Below, piece by piece: positions 20,116-27,818 of a stretch of DNA of 53,544 nt. Where the stretch lies: assembly GCA_019749805.1 (NCBI GenBank), contig JAIEPH010000047.1:1-53544 (forward strand), written 5' to 3'. Position 1 is the stretch's first letter, and every line of letters begins with the position of its first letter. This DNA is from Mycobacteriaceae bacterium (GTDB taxonomy: Bacteria; Actinomycetota; Actinomycetes; Mycobacteriales; Mycobacteriaceae). A program made the translations under genes and the position numbers. The notes beneath the pieces were generated by a model. That model was not told where the DNA came from. It saw only the letters and a program-made list of their open reading frames with translations, and searched no databases.

Positions 20116-21525
20116 ATGGTGACCAGGTTGTCGGCCTCCGACGCGGCGTTCTTCCGTATGGAGAACACGTCGACGCCGATGTATGTGGGGTCGCTGTCGA
20201 TCCTGCGCAAGCCGCGCAACGGTCTGAGCTACGAAACACTGCTCGAAACCGTCGAGCAGCGGCTCCCACAGATTCCGCGCTACCGCCAGAAGGTTCGCGA
20301 AGTGACCCTCGGACTGGCGCGCCCCGTCTGGGTGGACGATCCCGAATTCGATATCACCTACCACATTCGCCGTTCGGCCCTGCCGTCTCCCGGCAGCGAC
20401 AACCAGTTGCACGAACTGATCGCGCGCCTGGGCTCCCGGCAGTTGGACAAGTCCAGGCCGCTGTGGGAGTTGTACCTGATCGAGGGTCTGGCCAAGAACC
20501 GGATCGCGATCTACACGAAGTCGCATCAGGCGCTGGTGAACGGGATGACGGCGCTGGAGATCGGACACGTCATCGCCGACCGCACGCAGAAGCGCCCGGA
20601 GTTCGGTGAGGACATCTGGATTCCGACGCGCGAGCCCAGTGACCGCCGACTGCTGTTCGGTGCCGTCGGCGAATGGGTGACCCGTCCCGCCGAACAAATC
20701 GGGGAGCTGCGCTCGGCGGTCACCGGTGTCGTCACCAATGCCGGTCAGCTGGCCGACGTCGGCAGGCGATTCGTCGACGTGGTCCGTACCGCCGCGCGCG
20801 GCACCGCGCCGAACAGCCCGCTGAACACCACGGTGTCCCGCAACCGCCGGTTCGCGGTGGCCAGCGGCGACCTGGAGGATTTCCGTCTGGTCCGGGCCCG
20901 GTACGACTGTGACGTCAACGACGTGGTGCTCGCGGTGGTGGCGGGCGCGTTGAGGAACTGGCTGCTGTCTCGTGGCGAGCCGGTTTCGGCGACAACGACG
21001 ATGCGTGCGATGGCCCCGATGTCGGTCTACCCCGACGCCGACCTCGACACGACGGGCCCCGGCCAGGCGATCAGCGAGGTATCGCCGTTCCTCGTGGATC
21101 TTCCGGTAGGGGAGGGCAACGCGGTTGTCCGGCTGTCACAGATCGCGCACACCACCGAGTCGCACCCCACCGCCGCCAGCCTGGTTGACGCCAGGACCAT
21201 CGTCACGCTGTCGGGCTTCGCGCCACCAACGCTGCACGCCATGGGAATTCGCGTGGCGACCGGTTTCTCGGCGCGACAGTTCAACCTCCTGATCACCAAC
21301 GTTCCTGGCGCGCAGAAGCAGATGTACGTCGCGGGCGCCAAACTGCTCGAGACCTATTCGGTGCCACCGCTACTGCACAACCAGGTCCTTGCCATCGGTG
21401 TGACGTCCTACAACGGCATGCTCTATTTCGGCATCAACGCCGACCGCGACGCGATGAGCGACGTCGACGTGCTGCCGACCCTGTTGCGCGAATCGCTGGA
21501 TGAACTGCTCGAAGCCGCACGGTGA
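20116..21525 (+). CDS. WS/DGAT-type acyltransferase (Tgs3-like) with altered active site
   Basis: A 469-residue member of the wax ester synthase/diacylglycerol acyltransferase family, similar to M. tuberculosis Rv3234c/Rv3233c. Family features include LSASDAAFFRMENTSTPMYVGSLSIL at the N-terminus, PRYRQKV, PVWVDDPEFDITYHIRRSALPSPG, and the late NVPGAQKQMYVAGAKLLETYSVPPLL. The catalytic HHxxxDG is replaced by HQALVNG (residues 137-143), losing the second His (general base) and the Asp. Triacylglycerol synthesis is therefore doubtful. The start is MVTRLSASD at 20116; the frame extends upstream without homology. In M. tuberculosis the equivalent is split over two genes; here it is one. Confidence 0.88.
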   Translation: MVTRLSASDAAFFRMENTSTPMYVGSLSILRKPRNGLSYETLLETVEQRLPQIPRYRQKVREVTLGLARPVWVDDPEFDITYHIRRSALPSPGSDNQLHELIARLGSRQLDKSRPLWELYLIEGLAKNRIAIYTKSHQALVNGMTALEIGHVIADRTQKRPEFGEDIWIPTREPSDRRLLFGAVGEWVTRPAEQIGELRSAVTGVVTNAGQLADVGRRFVDVVRTAARGTAPNSPLNTTVSRNRRFAVASGDLEDFRLVRARYDCDVNDVVLAVVAGALRNWLLSRGEPVSATTTMRAMAPMSVYPDADLDTTGPGQAISEVSPFLVDLPVGEGNAVVRLSQIAHTTESHPTAASLVDARTIVTLSGFAPPTLHAMGIRVATGFSARQFNLLITNVPGAQKQMYVAGAKLLETYSVPPLLHNQVLAIGVTSYNGMLYFGINADRDAMSDVDVLPTLLRESLDELLEAAR

Positions 21526-21581
21526 GGCGGTCGTATTTCTGATCTTGGTTGAGATTCAGCCGCGGAGGGAATGGTTCATCG

Positions 21582-23327
21582 GTGAGCATCGACGCCGAGA
21601 ACCCGAAACCGAAGACGTCCGTCCAGCGGACCCTCTCGTCGCCCACTGACCGGGTCATTCCGCATCCAGTCCTGGATGTACCCGTCGAAGAAGCCGCGTA
21701 CACACCTTCGCGCGGAGTGGACTGGGTCGTCTTCGGAATCACCGCAGTCATCGCGGTCGGATTTCTGGTCTGGGGCTTTGTCAGCACCCCGTCGCTGGCC
21801 GGCGCGTCGGGCAGCGCGCTGACCTGGGTCATGGACAACACCGGTTGGTTGTTCGTCCTGACGGGCTCGGGGTTCGTGATTTTCGTGCTCTGGCTGGCGC
21901 TCGGCCGCTACGGAACCATCCCGCTGGGCCGTGACGATGAGGAGCCCGAGTTCAACGGAGTGTCCTGGATAGCCATGATGTTCTCCGCAGGCATGGGGAT
22001 CGGGCTGATGTTCTTCGGTGTCGCCGAGCCCCTGACGCATTTCACCACCCCGCCGCCCGGAACCGGCGACGCGGGTAATCCGGAGGCGGTCCAGAACGCA
22101 TTGGCGACCACGCTGTTCCACTGGACCCTGCACCCCTGGGCGATCTATGCGGTCGTCGGCCTGGCGATCGCGTACGGCGTGTACCGGAAGGGCCGGCTGC
22201 AGCTGATCAGCGCGGCATTCGAGCCGCTGCTGGGCGCACGCGCAAATGGCCCGTGGGGCAAGGTCATCGACATGTTGGCGATCTTCGCCACGCTGTTCGG
22301 ATCAGCGGCATCGCTCGGGCTGGGGGCGCTGCAGATCCGTAGTGGCCTGCAGATCGTCGGCGGAATCGGCGAATCCGGCAACACCATCCTGATCGTGATC
22401 ATCACCGTGCTGACGATCGCGTTCGTGCTGTCCGCGGTGTCGGGGATCGCCCGCGGCATCCAATGGCTGTCGAACATCAACATGGTACTGGCCGTCTCGC
22501 TGGCGCTGTTCGTATTCGTCGTCGGCCCAACGGTTTTCATCCTCAATCTGATGCCGACCGCGATGGCCAGCTACCTGGGCGACATCGCGATGATGTCCGC
22601 GCGCACCGGGGCCGAGGGCGCCGAGGTCAACACCTGGCTGCAGACGTGGACCATCTTCTACTGGGCGTGGTGGGTGTCCTGGACGCCGTTCGTCGGCATG
22701 TTCATCGCGCGGATCTCGCGTGGGCGCACCATCCGGCAGTTCGTCGCGGGTGTGCTGCTGGTGCCCAGCCTGGTGTCGCTGGTCTGGTTCGCGGTCTTCG
22801 GTGGAGCCGCGATCAAGCTCCAGCAGGAAGGCGTGGACCTCGCGGGTGAGGGCAGCATCGAAGCGCAGCTGTTCGGTCTGCTCGACCAATACCCGATGGC
22901 GACGGTCGCGAGCGTTTTGGTGATGGTGCTGGTCGCGATCTTTTTCGTCTCCGGTGCGGACGCGGCGTCGATCGTGATGGGTTCGCTGTCCGAACGGGGG
23001 ACCATCAAACCGGGCCGGGGCACCGTCATCTTCTGGGGTGTCGTTATGGGAGCGGTGGCGGCGGTGATGCTGCTGGTAGGTGGAGAAGATGCGCTGAAGG
23101 GACTGCAGACCATCACCATCATCGCGGCTTTGCCCTTCCTGCTCGTCATGATCAGCCTGGCGGTCGCGCTGGTGAAAGACCTGCGCAACGACCCGAAAGT
23201 GGTACGGCGGCAGTATGCGTCCGAAGCGATCAACAACGCCGTCGTCAGCGGGGTCACCCAGCACGGCGACGATTTCGTGATCGTGGTCGAGAAGGATCCC
23301 GAAGCCGGCAAGAGCGGAGCCGGTTAA
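21582..23327 (+). CDS. BCCT-family transporter (glycine betaine/choline/carnitine)
   Basis: A 581-residue 12-helix sodium- or proton-coupled transporter for quaternary ammonium osmolytes, of the BetP/OpuD type. Landmarks are the SAGMGIGLMFFGVAEPLTHF sodium-site helix, FHWTLHPWAIYAVVGLAIAYGVYRKG, the aromatic substrate-box region FYWAWWVSWTPFVGMFIARISRGRTIRQFV, and VSGADAASIVMGSLSERGT. The N-terminal 40 residues are hydrophilic, and the C-terminal cytosolic tail of about 45 residues may sense osmotic stress as in BetP. GTG 21582 is chosen for GGAGGGA 11 bases upstream; TTG 21549 is an alternative. It lies between genes that are adjacent in M. tuberculosis, so it is a lineage-specific insertion. 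The exact substrate is not readable. Confidence 0.92.
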   Translation: MSIDAENPKPKTSVQRTLSSPTDRVIPHPVLDVPVEEAAYTPSRGVDWVVFGITAVIAVGFLVWGFVSTPSLAGASGSALTWVMDNTGWLFVLTGSGFVIFVLWLALGRYGTIPLGRDDEEPEFNGVSWIAMMFSAGMGIGLMFFGVAEPLTHFTTPPPGTGDAGNPEAVQNALATTLFHWTLHPWAIYAVVGLAIAYGVYRKGRLQLISAAFEPLLGARANGPWGKVIDMLAIFATLFGSAASLGLGALQIRSGLQIVGGIGESGNTILIVIITVLTIAFVLSAVSGIARGIQWLSNINMVLAVSLALFVFVVGPTVFILNLMPTAMASYLGDIAMMSARTGAEGAEVNTWLQTWTIFYWAWWVSWTPFVGMFIARISRGRTIRQFVAGVLLVPSLVSLVWFAVFGGAAIKLQQEGVDLAGEGSIEAQLFGLLDQYPMATVASVLVMVLVAIFFVSGADAASIVMGSLSERGTIKPGRGTVIFWGVVMGAVAAVMLLVGGEDALKGLQTITIIAALPFLLVMISLAVALVKDLRNDPKVVRRQYASEAINNAVVSGVTQHGDDFVIVVEKDPEAGKSGAG

Positions 23328-23330
23328 CCT
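23325..23330 (+). promoter_or_regulatory. -10 box TAACCT for leaderless DUF6912 transcript
   Basis: The hexamer overlaps the stop of the BCCT gene and ends six bases before the GTG at 23337, with no ribosome site between. Confidence 0.4.
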
Positions 23331-23336
23331 TCGGGC

Positions 23337-23834
23337 GTGCGTGTCTACGTCCCAGCGACCCTGGCCATGTTGCAGCAGCTCGTCGCGGACCAAATGCTGC
23401 ATGCCCGCAGCGGAACGGCATTCGCGGTGACGCCGACGCTGCGCGAAGCTTATGCCCAGGGCGACGACGACGAACTGGCCGACGTGGCGCTGCGCGAGGC
23501 GGCTCTGGCCTCGCTGCGACTGCTCGCAGGGGAGGGCGCATCGGACATGCCGTCGCGTCGGGCGGTGGTGGTGGCCGAGGCCGGTGATCTGACACCTCGA
23601 CCCGATCTCGACGATGCGGTGGTGCGGCTGTCAGGCCCGATCGCATTCAGCGACGTGATCGCGGCGTACGTCGACAACGCCGACGCCGAGCAAGCGGTGG
23701 TGGCCGCAATCGAGGCCGTCGACGACGCTGACGTCGGTGACGAAGACGCCGAGTTCGTGGTCGGCGATGCCCAAGACCATGACTTGGCCTGGTACGCCCC
23801 GCAGGAGTTGCCGTTCCTGCTGGAGCTGCTGTGA
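23337..23834 (+). CDS. DUF6912 conserved mycobacterial protein
   Basis: A 165-residue acidic cytosolic protein resembling Rv3231c. It begins RVYVPATLAMLQQLVADQMLHARSGTAFAVTPTLREAYA, has a central ALREAALASLRLLAGE helix and ends DLAWYAPQELPFLLELL. No catalytic motif, signal or membrane helix is seen; function is unknown. It starts with GTG nine bases after the BCCT stop, with a leaderless-type -10 box. It is followed at 52 bases by the desaturase-reductase gene but a palindromic operator stands between, so it may not share that regulation. Confidence 0.8.
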   Translation: MRVYVPATLAMLQQLVADQMLHARSGTAFAVTPTLREAYAQGDDDELADVALREAALASLRLLAGEGASDMPSRRAVVVAEAGDLTPRPDLDDAVVRLSGPIAFSDVIAAYVDNADAEQAVVAAIEAVDDADVGDEDAEFVVGDAQDHDLAWYAPQELPFLLELL

Positions 23835-23862
23835 CGGCGGTAACTGTAGTGGGTACGCAACC

Positions 23863-23886
23863 GTAAGTTACGGTACCGTAGGTTTC
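23863..23886. promoter_or_regulatory. Palindromic operator upstream of desaturase reductase
   Basis: The 24-base site ends at the base before the GTG start. It contains the perfect 12-bp palindrome TACGGTACCGTA (23869-23880), and 18 of its 24 bases match the longer palindrome before desA3. An overlapping palindrome, ACCGTAA-G-TTACGGT (23860-23874), lies alongside. Shared sites imply a common repressor, probably TetR-type by analogy with Pseudomonas DesT; its gene is not identified here. Confidence 0.6.
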
Positions 23887-25050
23887 GTGGCCAAGAACTC
23901 GATAAAGATCTCGGCTCATGTCGCCGACACCGCCCGAGCGGGTGTCGTCGGTGAGAAGCACCCGGCCTGGCATGCGCTGCGTACCGTTGCTCAGCGGATC
24001 ACCACACCGCTGCTGCCCGACGACTACCTCAAACTCGCCAACCCGCTGTGGTCGGCGCGTGAACTGCGCGGCCGAGTGGTGGAAGTGCGCCGCGAGACCG
24101 AGGATTCGGCGACCCTCGTCATCAAGCCGGGGTGGGGCTTCTCCTTCGACTACCAGCCGGGCCAGTACATCGGCATCGGACTGCTGGTCGACGGACGCTG
24201 GCGTTGGCGGTCGTATTCGCTGACCTCGAGCCCGGTCACGGCCGGCGCCGCGGGACCGGTCCTTTCCAGGTCGAGGCGCACCATCACGATCACCGTCAAG
24301 GCCATGCCCGAGGGATTCCTGTCGACGCACCTCGTCGGCGGGGTGGCGCCGGGCACGATCGTGCGACTGGCCGCGCCGCAGGGCAACTTCGTGATGCCCG
24401 ACCCAGCTCCGGCGAAGGTGCTGTTCATCACCGGCGGATCGGGGATCACCCCGGTGATGTCGATGCTGCGCACCTTGACCCGTCGCGATCAGATCACCGA
24501 TATCGTCCACTTGCATTCGGCGCCAACGGATTCCGATGTGCTCTTCGCGACGGAGCTGGCGGACCTGGAGCGCGGTCATGAGGGGTACCGCTTACGACTG
24601 CGTGCCACCCGAACCGAGGGACGCCTGGATCTGTCTCAACTTGACCACGAGGTGCCGGACTGGCGCGAGCGCCATGTCTGGGCGTGCGGCCCCGACGGCA
24701 TGCTCGACGCCGCTGACCGCGTGTGGTCGGCCGCGGGCGTCGCCGATCAGCTACACCTGGAACGTTTCGCGGTGTCCAGGGCCGCGGCACACGGTCAGGG
24801 CGGCACCGTGGAGTTCGCACGCAGCGGCAAGACCGTCACGGTGGACGCCGCGACGCCGTTGATGGACGCCGGCGAGGATGTCGGCGTGCGGATGCCGTTC
24901 GGCTGCCGCATGGGCATCTGTCAGTCCTGCGTCGTGGGTCTGCTCGAGGGGCACGTCCGCGACCTGCGGACGGGCGCCGAGCATGAACCTGGCTCGCGGA
25001 TACAAACCTGTATTTCCGCAGCTTCCGGCGATTGCGTACTGGACGTATGA
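23887..25050 (+). CDS. Flavin/[2Fe-2S] oxidoreductase for the stearoyl-CoA desaturase
   Basis: A 387-residue NADPH-type electron-transfer flavoprotein equivalent to M. tuberculosis Rv3230c, known to feed electrons to DesA3. Domain order: FAD-binding beta-barrel (about 55-150, with RSYSLTSSP), nucleotide-binding domain (about 165-285, with GGSGITPVMSML and WACGPDGML), and a C-terminal plant-type ferredoxin domain with FGCRMGICQSCVVG and QTC cluster cysteines (about 338-380). The GTG directly abuts the operator, so the mRNA is probably leaderless or nearly so. It precedes desA3 with 68 bases between; both have matching palindromes, so they form a co-regulated pair. Confidence 0.93.
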   Translation: MAKNSIKISAHVADTARAGVVGEKHPAWHALRTVAQRITTPLLPDDYLKLANPLWSARELRGRVVEVRRETEDSATLVIKPGWGFSFDYQPGQYIGIGLLVDGRWRWRSYSLTSSPVTAGAAGPVLSRSRRTITITVKAMPEGFLSTHLVGGVAPGTIVRLAAPQGNFVMPDPAPAKVLFITGGSGITPVMSMLRTLTRRDQITDIVHLHSAPTDSDVLFATELADLERGHEGYRLRLRATRTEGRLDLSQLDHEVPDWRERHVWACGPDGMLDAADRVWSAAGVADQLHLERFAVSRAAAHGQGGTVEFARSGKTVTVDAATPLMDAGEDVGVRMPFGCRMGICQSCVVGLLEGHVRDLRTGAEHEPGSRIQTCISAASGDCVLDV

Positions 25051-25063
25051 GGTTTACCGACCA

Positions 25064-25087
25064 GTAACCTACGGGTACGTAGGTTAC
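25064..25087. promoter_or_regulatory. Perfect 10-bp-arm palindrome upstream of desA3
   Basis: GTAACCTACG (25064-25073), spacer GGTA, and the exact reverse complement CGTAGGTTAC (25078-25087). It lies 31 bases before the desA3 ATG. The size and symmetry fit a TetR-family dimer site, and it matches the site before the reductase gene. A partial repeat ATAACGTAGG follows at 25089-25098. Confidence 0.75.
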
Positions 25088-25118
25088 GATAACGTAGGCA
25101 CCGAGAGGAGGCTGAAAG

Positions 25119-26363
25119 ATGGCAATAACTGACGTTCCTGAATTCGCGCATCTGACCGATGCGGACATCGACAATCTGGCTGTTGAGCTGGATTCGATCC
25201 GACAGGACATCGAAGACTCCCGCGGGGAGCGCGACGCGCGCTACATCCGCCGCACCATCGCGGCCCAGCGTGCCCTCGAGTTGGCGGGCCGGCTGACGCT
25301 CGCCGCGAGTTCGCGCCGCTCGGCGTGGTGGGCGGGCACCGTCACCCTGGGGGTGGCCAAGATCATCGAGAACATGGAGATCGGCCACAACGTCATGCAC
25401 GGCCAGTGGGACTGGATGAACGATCCCGAGATTCACTCCTCGACGTGGGAGTGGGACATGAGTGGGTCCTCCAAACACTGGCGCTTCACCCACAACTTCA
25501 TGCATCACAAGTACACGAACATCCTGGGCATGGACGACGACGTGGGCTACGGCGTGATTCGCGTGACGCGCGACGCGAAGTGGAAGCCGTTCAACCTCTA
25601 CGGCAACCTGCTGTTCAACACCCTGCTGGCCATCGGCTTCGAGTGGGGCGTCGGACTGCAGCACCTGGAACTCGGCAAGATCGCCAAGGGTGGCGACGAC
25701 CGTGTCGCGACGATGAAGCGCGTGCGCGAGTTCGGTGTGAAGGCGGGCCACCAGATCGCCAAGGACTATGTGGTGTGGCCGGCACTGACGTCGCTGTCGC
25801 CTGGCGCGACCTTCAAGTCGACGCTGAAGGCCAACGCAGTCGCCAACGTCATCCGCAACGTGTGGGCCAACGCCGTGATCTTCTGCGGTCACTTCCCCGA
25901 TGGCGCAGAGAAATTCACCAAGACCGACATGGTCGGCGAGAGCAAGGGGCAGTGGTACCTGCGCCAGATGCTGGGCAGTGCCAACTTCGAAGCGGGTCCT
26001 GCGCTGCGGTTCATGAGCGGCAACCTGTCCCATCAGATCGAGCATCACCTGTACCCGGATTTGCCGAGCAACCGGTACGAGGAGATCTCGATCCGGGTGC
26101 GCCAGCTGTGCGACAAGTACGACCTGCCGTACACGACGGGCAACTTCTTGGTGCAGTACGGCAAGACGTGGCGGACCATCGCCAAGCTGTCCTTGCCGGA
26201 CAAGTACCTGCGCGACACCCGCGACGATGCGCCGGAGACCCGCAGCGAGCGGATGTTCGACGAACTCGAGCCCGAGCAGCGACGTGGGCTGAAGTCTGCC
26301 ATCGCCGCGGTGCGGGCACGACGCCGTGGAAAACGGCTGCAGAGCCGCGACCTCGCCGCCTGA
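25119..26363 (+). CDS. desA3: Acyl-CoA delta-9 desaturase DesA3
   Basis: Membrane di-iron desaturase that introduces the delta-9 double bond into stearoyl-CoA to make oleoyl-CoA. The 414 residues carry the three histidine boxes: HNVMH at 90-94, HNFMHH at 125-130 and HQIEHH at 305-310, with the preceding GNLSHQ. Hydrophobic spans lie near 69-85 and 155-175. GAGAGGAGG precedes the ATG by about 7 bases. The reductase encoded immediately upstream is the known electron donor of the tuberculosis ortholog (Rv3229c). A strong terminator follows. Regulation is probably through the palindrome at 25064. Confidence 0.96.
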   Translation: MAITDVPEFAHLTDADIDNLAVELDSIRQDIEDSRGERDARYIRRTIAAQRALELAGRLTLAASSRRSAWWAGTVTLGVAKIIENMEIGHNVMHGQWDWMNDPEIHSSTWEWDMSGSSKHWRFTHNFMHHKYTNILGMDDDVGYGVIRVTRDAKWKPFNLYGNLLFNTLLAIGFEWGVGLQHLELGKIAKGGDDRVATMKRVREFGVKAGHQIAKDYVVWPALTSLSPGATFKSTLKANAVANVIRNVWANAVIFCGHFPDGAEKFTKTDMVGESKGQWYLRQMLGSANFEAGPALRFMSGNLSHQIEHHLYPDLPSNRYEEISIRVRQLCDKYDLPYTTGNFLVQYGKTWRTIAKLSLPDKYLRDTRDDAPETRSERMFDELEPEQRRGLKSAIAAVRARRRGKRLQSRDLAA

Positions 26364-26379
26364 TCTGATCGACCGAGAG

Positions 26380-26407
26380 AGCCCTCCCCATCCGGGGAGG
26401 GCTTTTT
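26380..26407 (+). terminator. Intrinsic terminator of desA3
   Basis: Perfect 10-bp stem AGCCCTCCCC, loop ATCC, complement GGGGAGGGCT, then a T run. It begins 17 bases after the desA3 stop. Confidence 0.92.
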
Positions 26408-26555
26408 CATGTCCGCCGATCGGGGGACAAGCGAATCCCCCGGTGGACCGGCTGATCGCCCGACATACACCGGCGCTGGGAGGCAGCATCCTTGAGTCAT
26501 CGCAGGCACACCCCGGCGATATGGCCGAAAGGCCAACTCACACAGGAGTATCGAC

Positions 26556-26783
26556 ATGAAGAACAACACCTTCGCCAAGACCGTCGCCCGCATCGCACTG
26601 CCGCTGGCCATCGGTGCCGCCGCGCTGGGCATGGCCGGCATCGCCAACGCCCAGACCCAAGAACCGGTCGGCCCGGGCTACCAGTACGCCCCGACGACCA
26701 CCGCGCACCCCGCCCCCCATGCGCCCACCACCCATCACGGCGTGGGCCGCGTCGAGGAAATGGTCCCCGGCTACCACCGCTGA
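26556..26783 (+). CDS. Small secreted His/Pro-rich peptide
   Basis: A 75-residue precursor with a textbook signal peptide (KNNTFAKTVARIALPLAIGAAALGMAGIANA) and predicted cleavage after ANA at residue 32, leaving a 43-residue mature peptide. That part is rich in Pro, Thr and His (TTAHPAPHAP, TTHHGVG) and ends MVPGYHR, with five histidines. It has no cysteines. CACAGGAG lies 6-7 bases before the ATG. It is flanked by terminators on both sides, so it is a single-gene unit. I do not recognise a family; the histidine clusters could bind metal, which is speculation. Confidence 0.7.
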   Translation: MKNNTFAKTVARIALPLAIGAAALGMAGIANAQTQEPVGPGYQYAPTTTAHPAPHAPTTHHGVGRVEEMVPGYHR

Positions 26784-26799
26784 TCCCACACCCGCCCTA

Positions 26800-26835
26800 G
26801 AGGCCCTTTCCGCAAGGAGAGGGCCTCGCCCTTTT
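26800..26835 (+). terminator. Intrinsic terminator after the small secreted peptide
   Basis: A 12-bp stem GAGGCCCTTTCC with loop GCAA and complement at 26816-26827 (one G-T pair), followed by CGCCCTTTTC. It abuts the rsgA stop on the other strand, so it may also end that transcript, though it lacks a T run in that direction. Confidence 0.75.
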
Positions 26836-27818
26836 CAGTGGCCCTCCCGCAGCGCCGCCAGCAGTCGGCGTGCGGCGGCGACCCGGACGGCGGCGGGGCC
26901 GGTCAGCGTGTCGAGCGCGCATTCGGGGTCGGCAGGCGGGCCCATGTGGCCGCAGCCCCTCGGGCAGTCGTTGATCGCCTCGGCCAGATCGGAGAAAGCG
27001 AGCATCACATCATCGGGTTCGATGTGTGCCAGGCCGAACGACCTGATCCCGGGAGTGTCGACCACCCAGCCTCCGACGCTCAGCGGCAGCGCGACTGACT
27101 GCGTCGAGGTATGCCTGCCCCGGCCCATGTCCGTCACTTCACCGGTCGCCCGATCCGCCTCCGGGACAAGGCGATTCACCAATGTCGACTTACCGACCCC
27201 GGAATGTCCGAGCAGTACCGTAATCTTGCCGGCGAGCAGCGGGGCCACGGCGTCGAGTGGATCGTCTCGTCCGGCGGTCGTGACTGTCAGATCGAGGTCG
27301 GCGAATTCGGCGGCGAACGGCTCGGGGGGTGCGAGGTCGGTCTTGGTGAGGCACAGAATGGGTTTTAGGCCGCCGGCATACGCCGCGATGAGTGCGCGCT
27401 GCACCAGACCTGTGCGCGGCGGCGGGTCGGCGAGAGCGACCACCATCAGCAGCTGATCGGCGTTGGCGACGACGACGCGTTCGGTGGGATCGGTGTCATC
27501 GGCGGTGCGGCGCAACACGGTTCGCCGCTCACCGCGACGAACGATGCGAGCCAGCGTGTCCTGCTTGCCCGAGACGTCGCCGACGATGCCGACGTCGTCG
27601 CCGACGACGATAGGCGTGCGCCCCAGTTCGCGTGCTCGCATGGCGGTCACCAGACGGTCCGGGTCGTGGTCGAGTGCGCATCCCCACCGGCCGCGGTCAA
27701 CGGTGACAACCATCGCTTCGTGGGCGTCTGCGTGATCCGGGCGGTTCTTGGTGCGCGGCCGCGATCCTCTGCCCGGACGGACCCGGACGTCGGACTCGTC
27801 GTACTCGCGAGGGCTCAA
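26835..27818 (-). CDS. rsgA: Ribosome small-subunit GTPase RsgA
   Basis: A 327-residue circularly permuted GTPase that helps late 30S maturation. The order of motifs is permuted as expected: G4 (CLTKTDL) precedes the P-loop GHSGVGKST (about residues 195-203), then DTPGIRSFG (G3). An OB-fold domain precedes them, and the C-terminal zinc knuckle is CPRGCGHMGPPADPEC (C-x-C-x-H-x-C type). The start is TTG at SPREYDESDVRVRPG, matching the mycobacterial N-terminus; it overlaps the aroA stop and has no ribosome site, so it depends on coupled translation from aroA. The frame is open upstream inside aroA, which is a shadow. Confidence 0.93.
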   Translation of the reverse strand: MSPREYDESDVRVRPGRGSRPRTKNRPDHADAHEAMVVTVDRGRWGCALDHDPDRLVTAMRARELGRTPIVVGDDVGIVGDVSGKQDTLARIVRRGERRTVLRRTADDTDPTERVVVANADQLLMVVALADPPPRTGLVQRALIAAYAGGLKPILCLTKTDLAPPEPFAAEFADLDLTVTTAGRDDPLDAVAPLLAGKITVLLGHSGVGKSTLVNRLVPEADRATGEVTDMGRGRHTSTQSVALPLSVGGWVVDTPGIRSFGLAHIEPDDVMLAFSDLAEAINDCPRGCGHMGPPADPECALDTLTGPAAVRVAAARRLLAALREGH

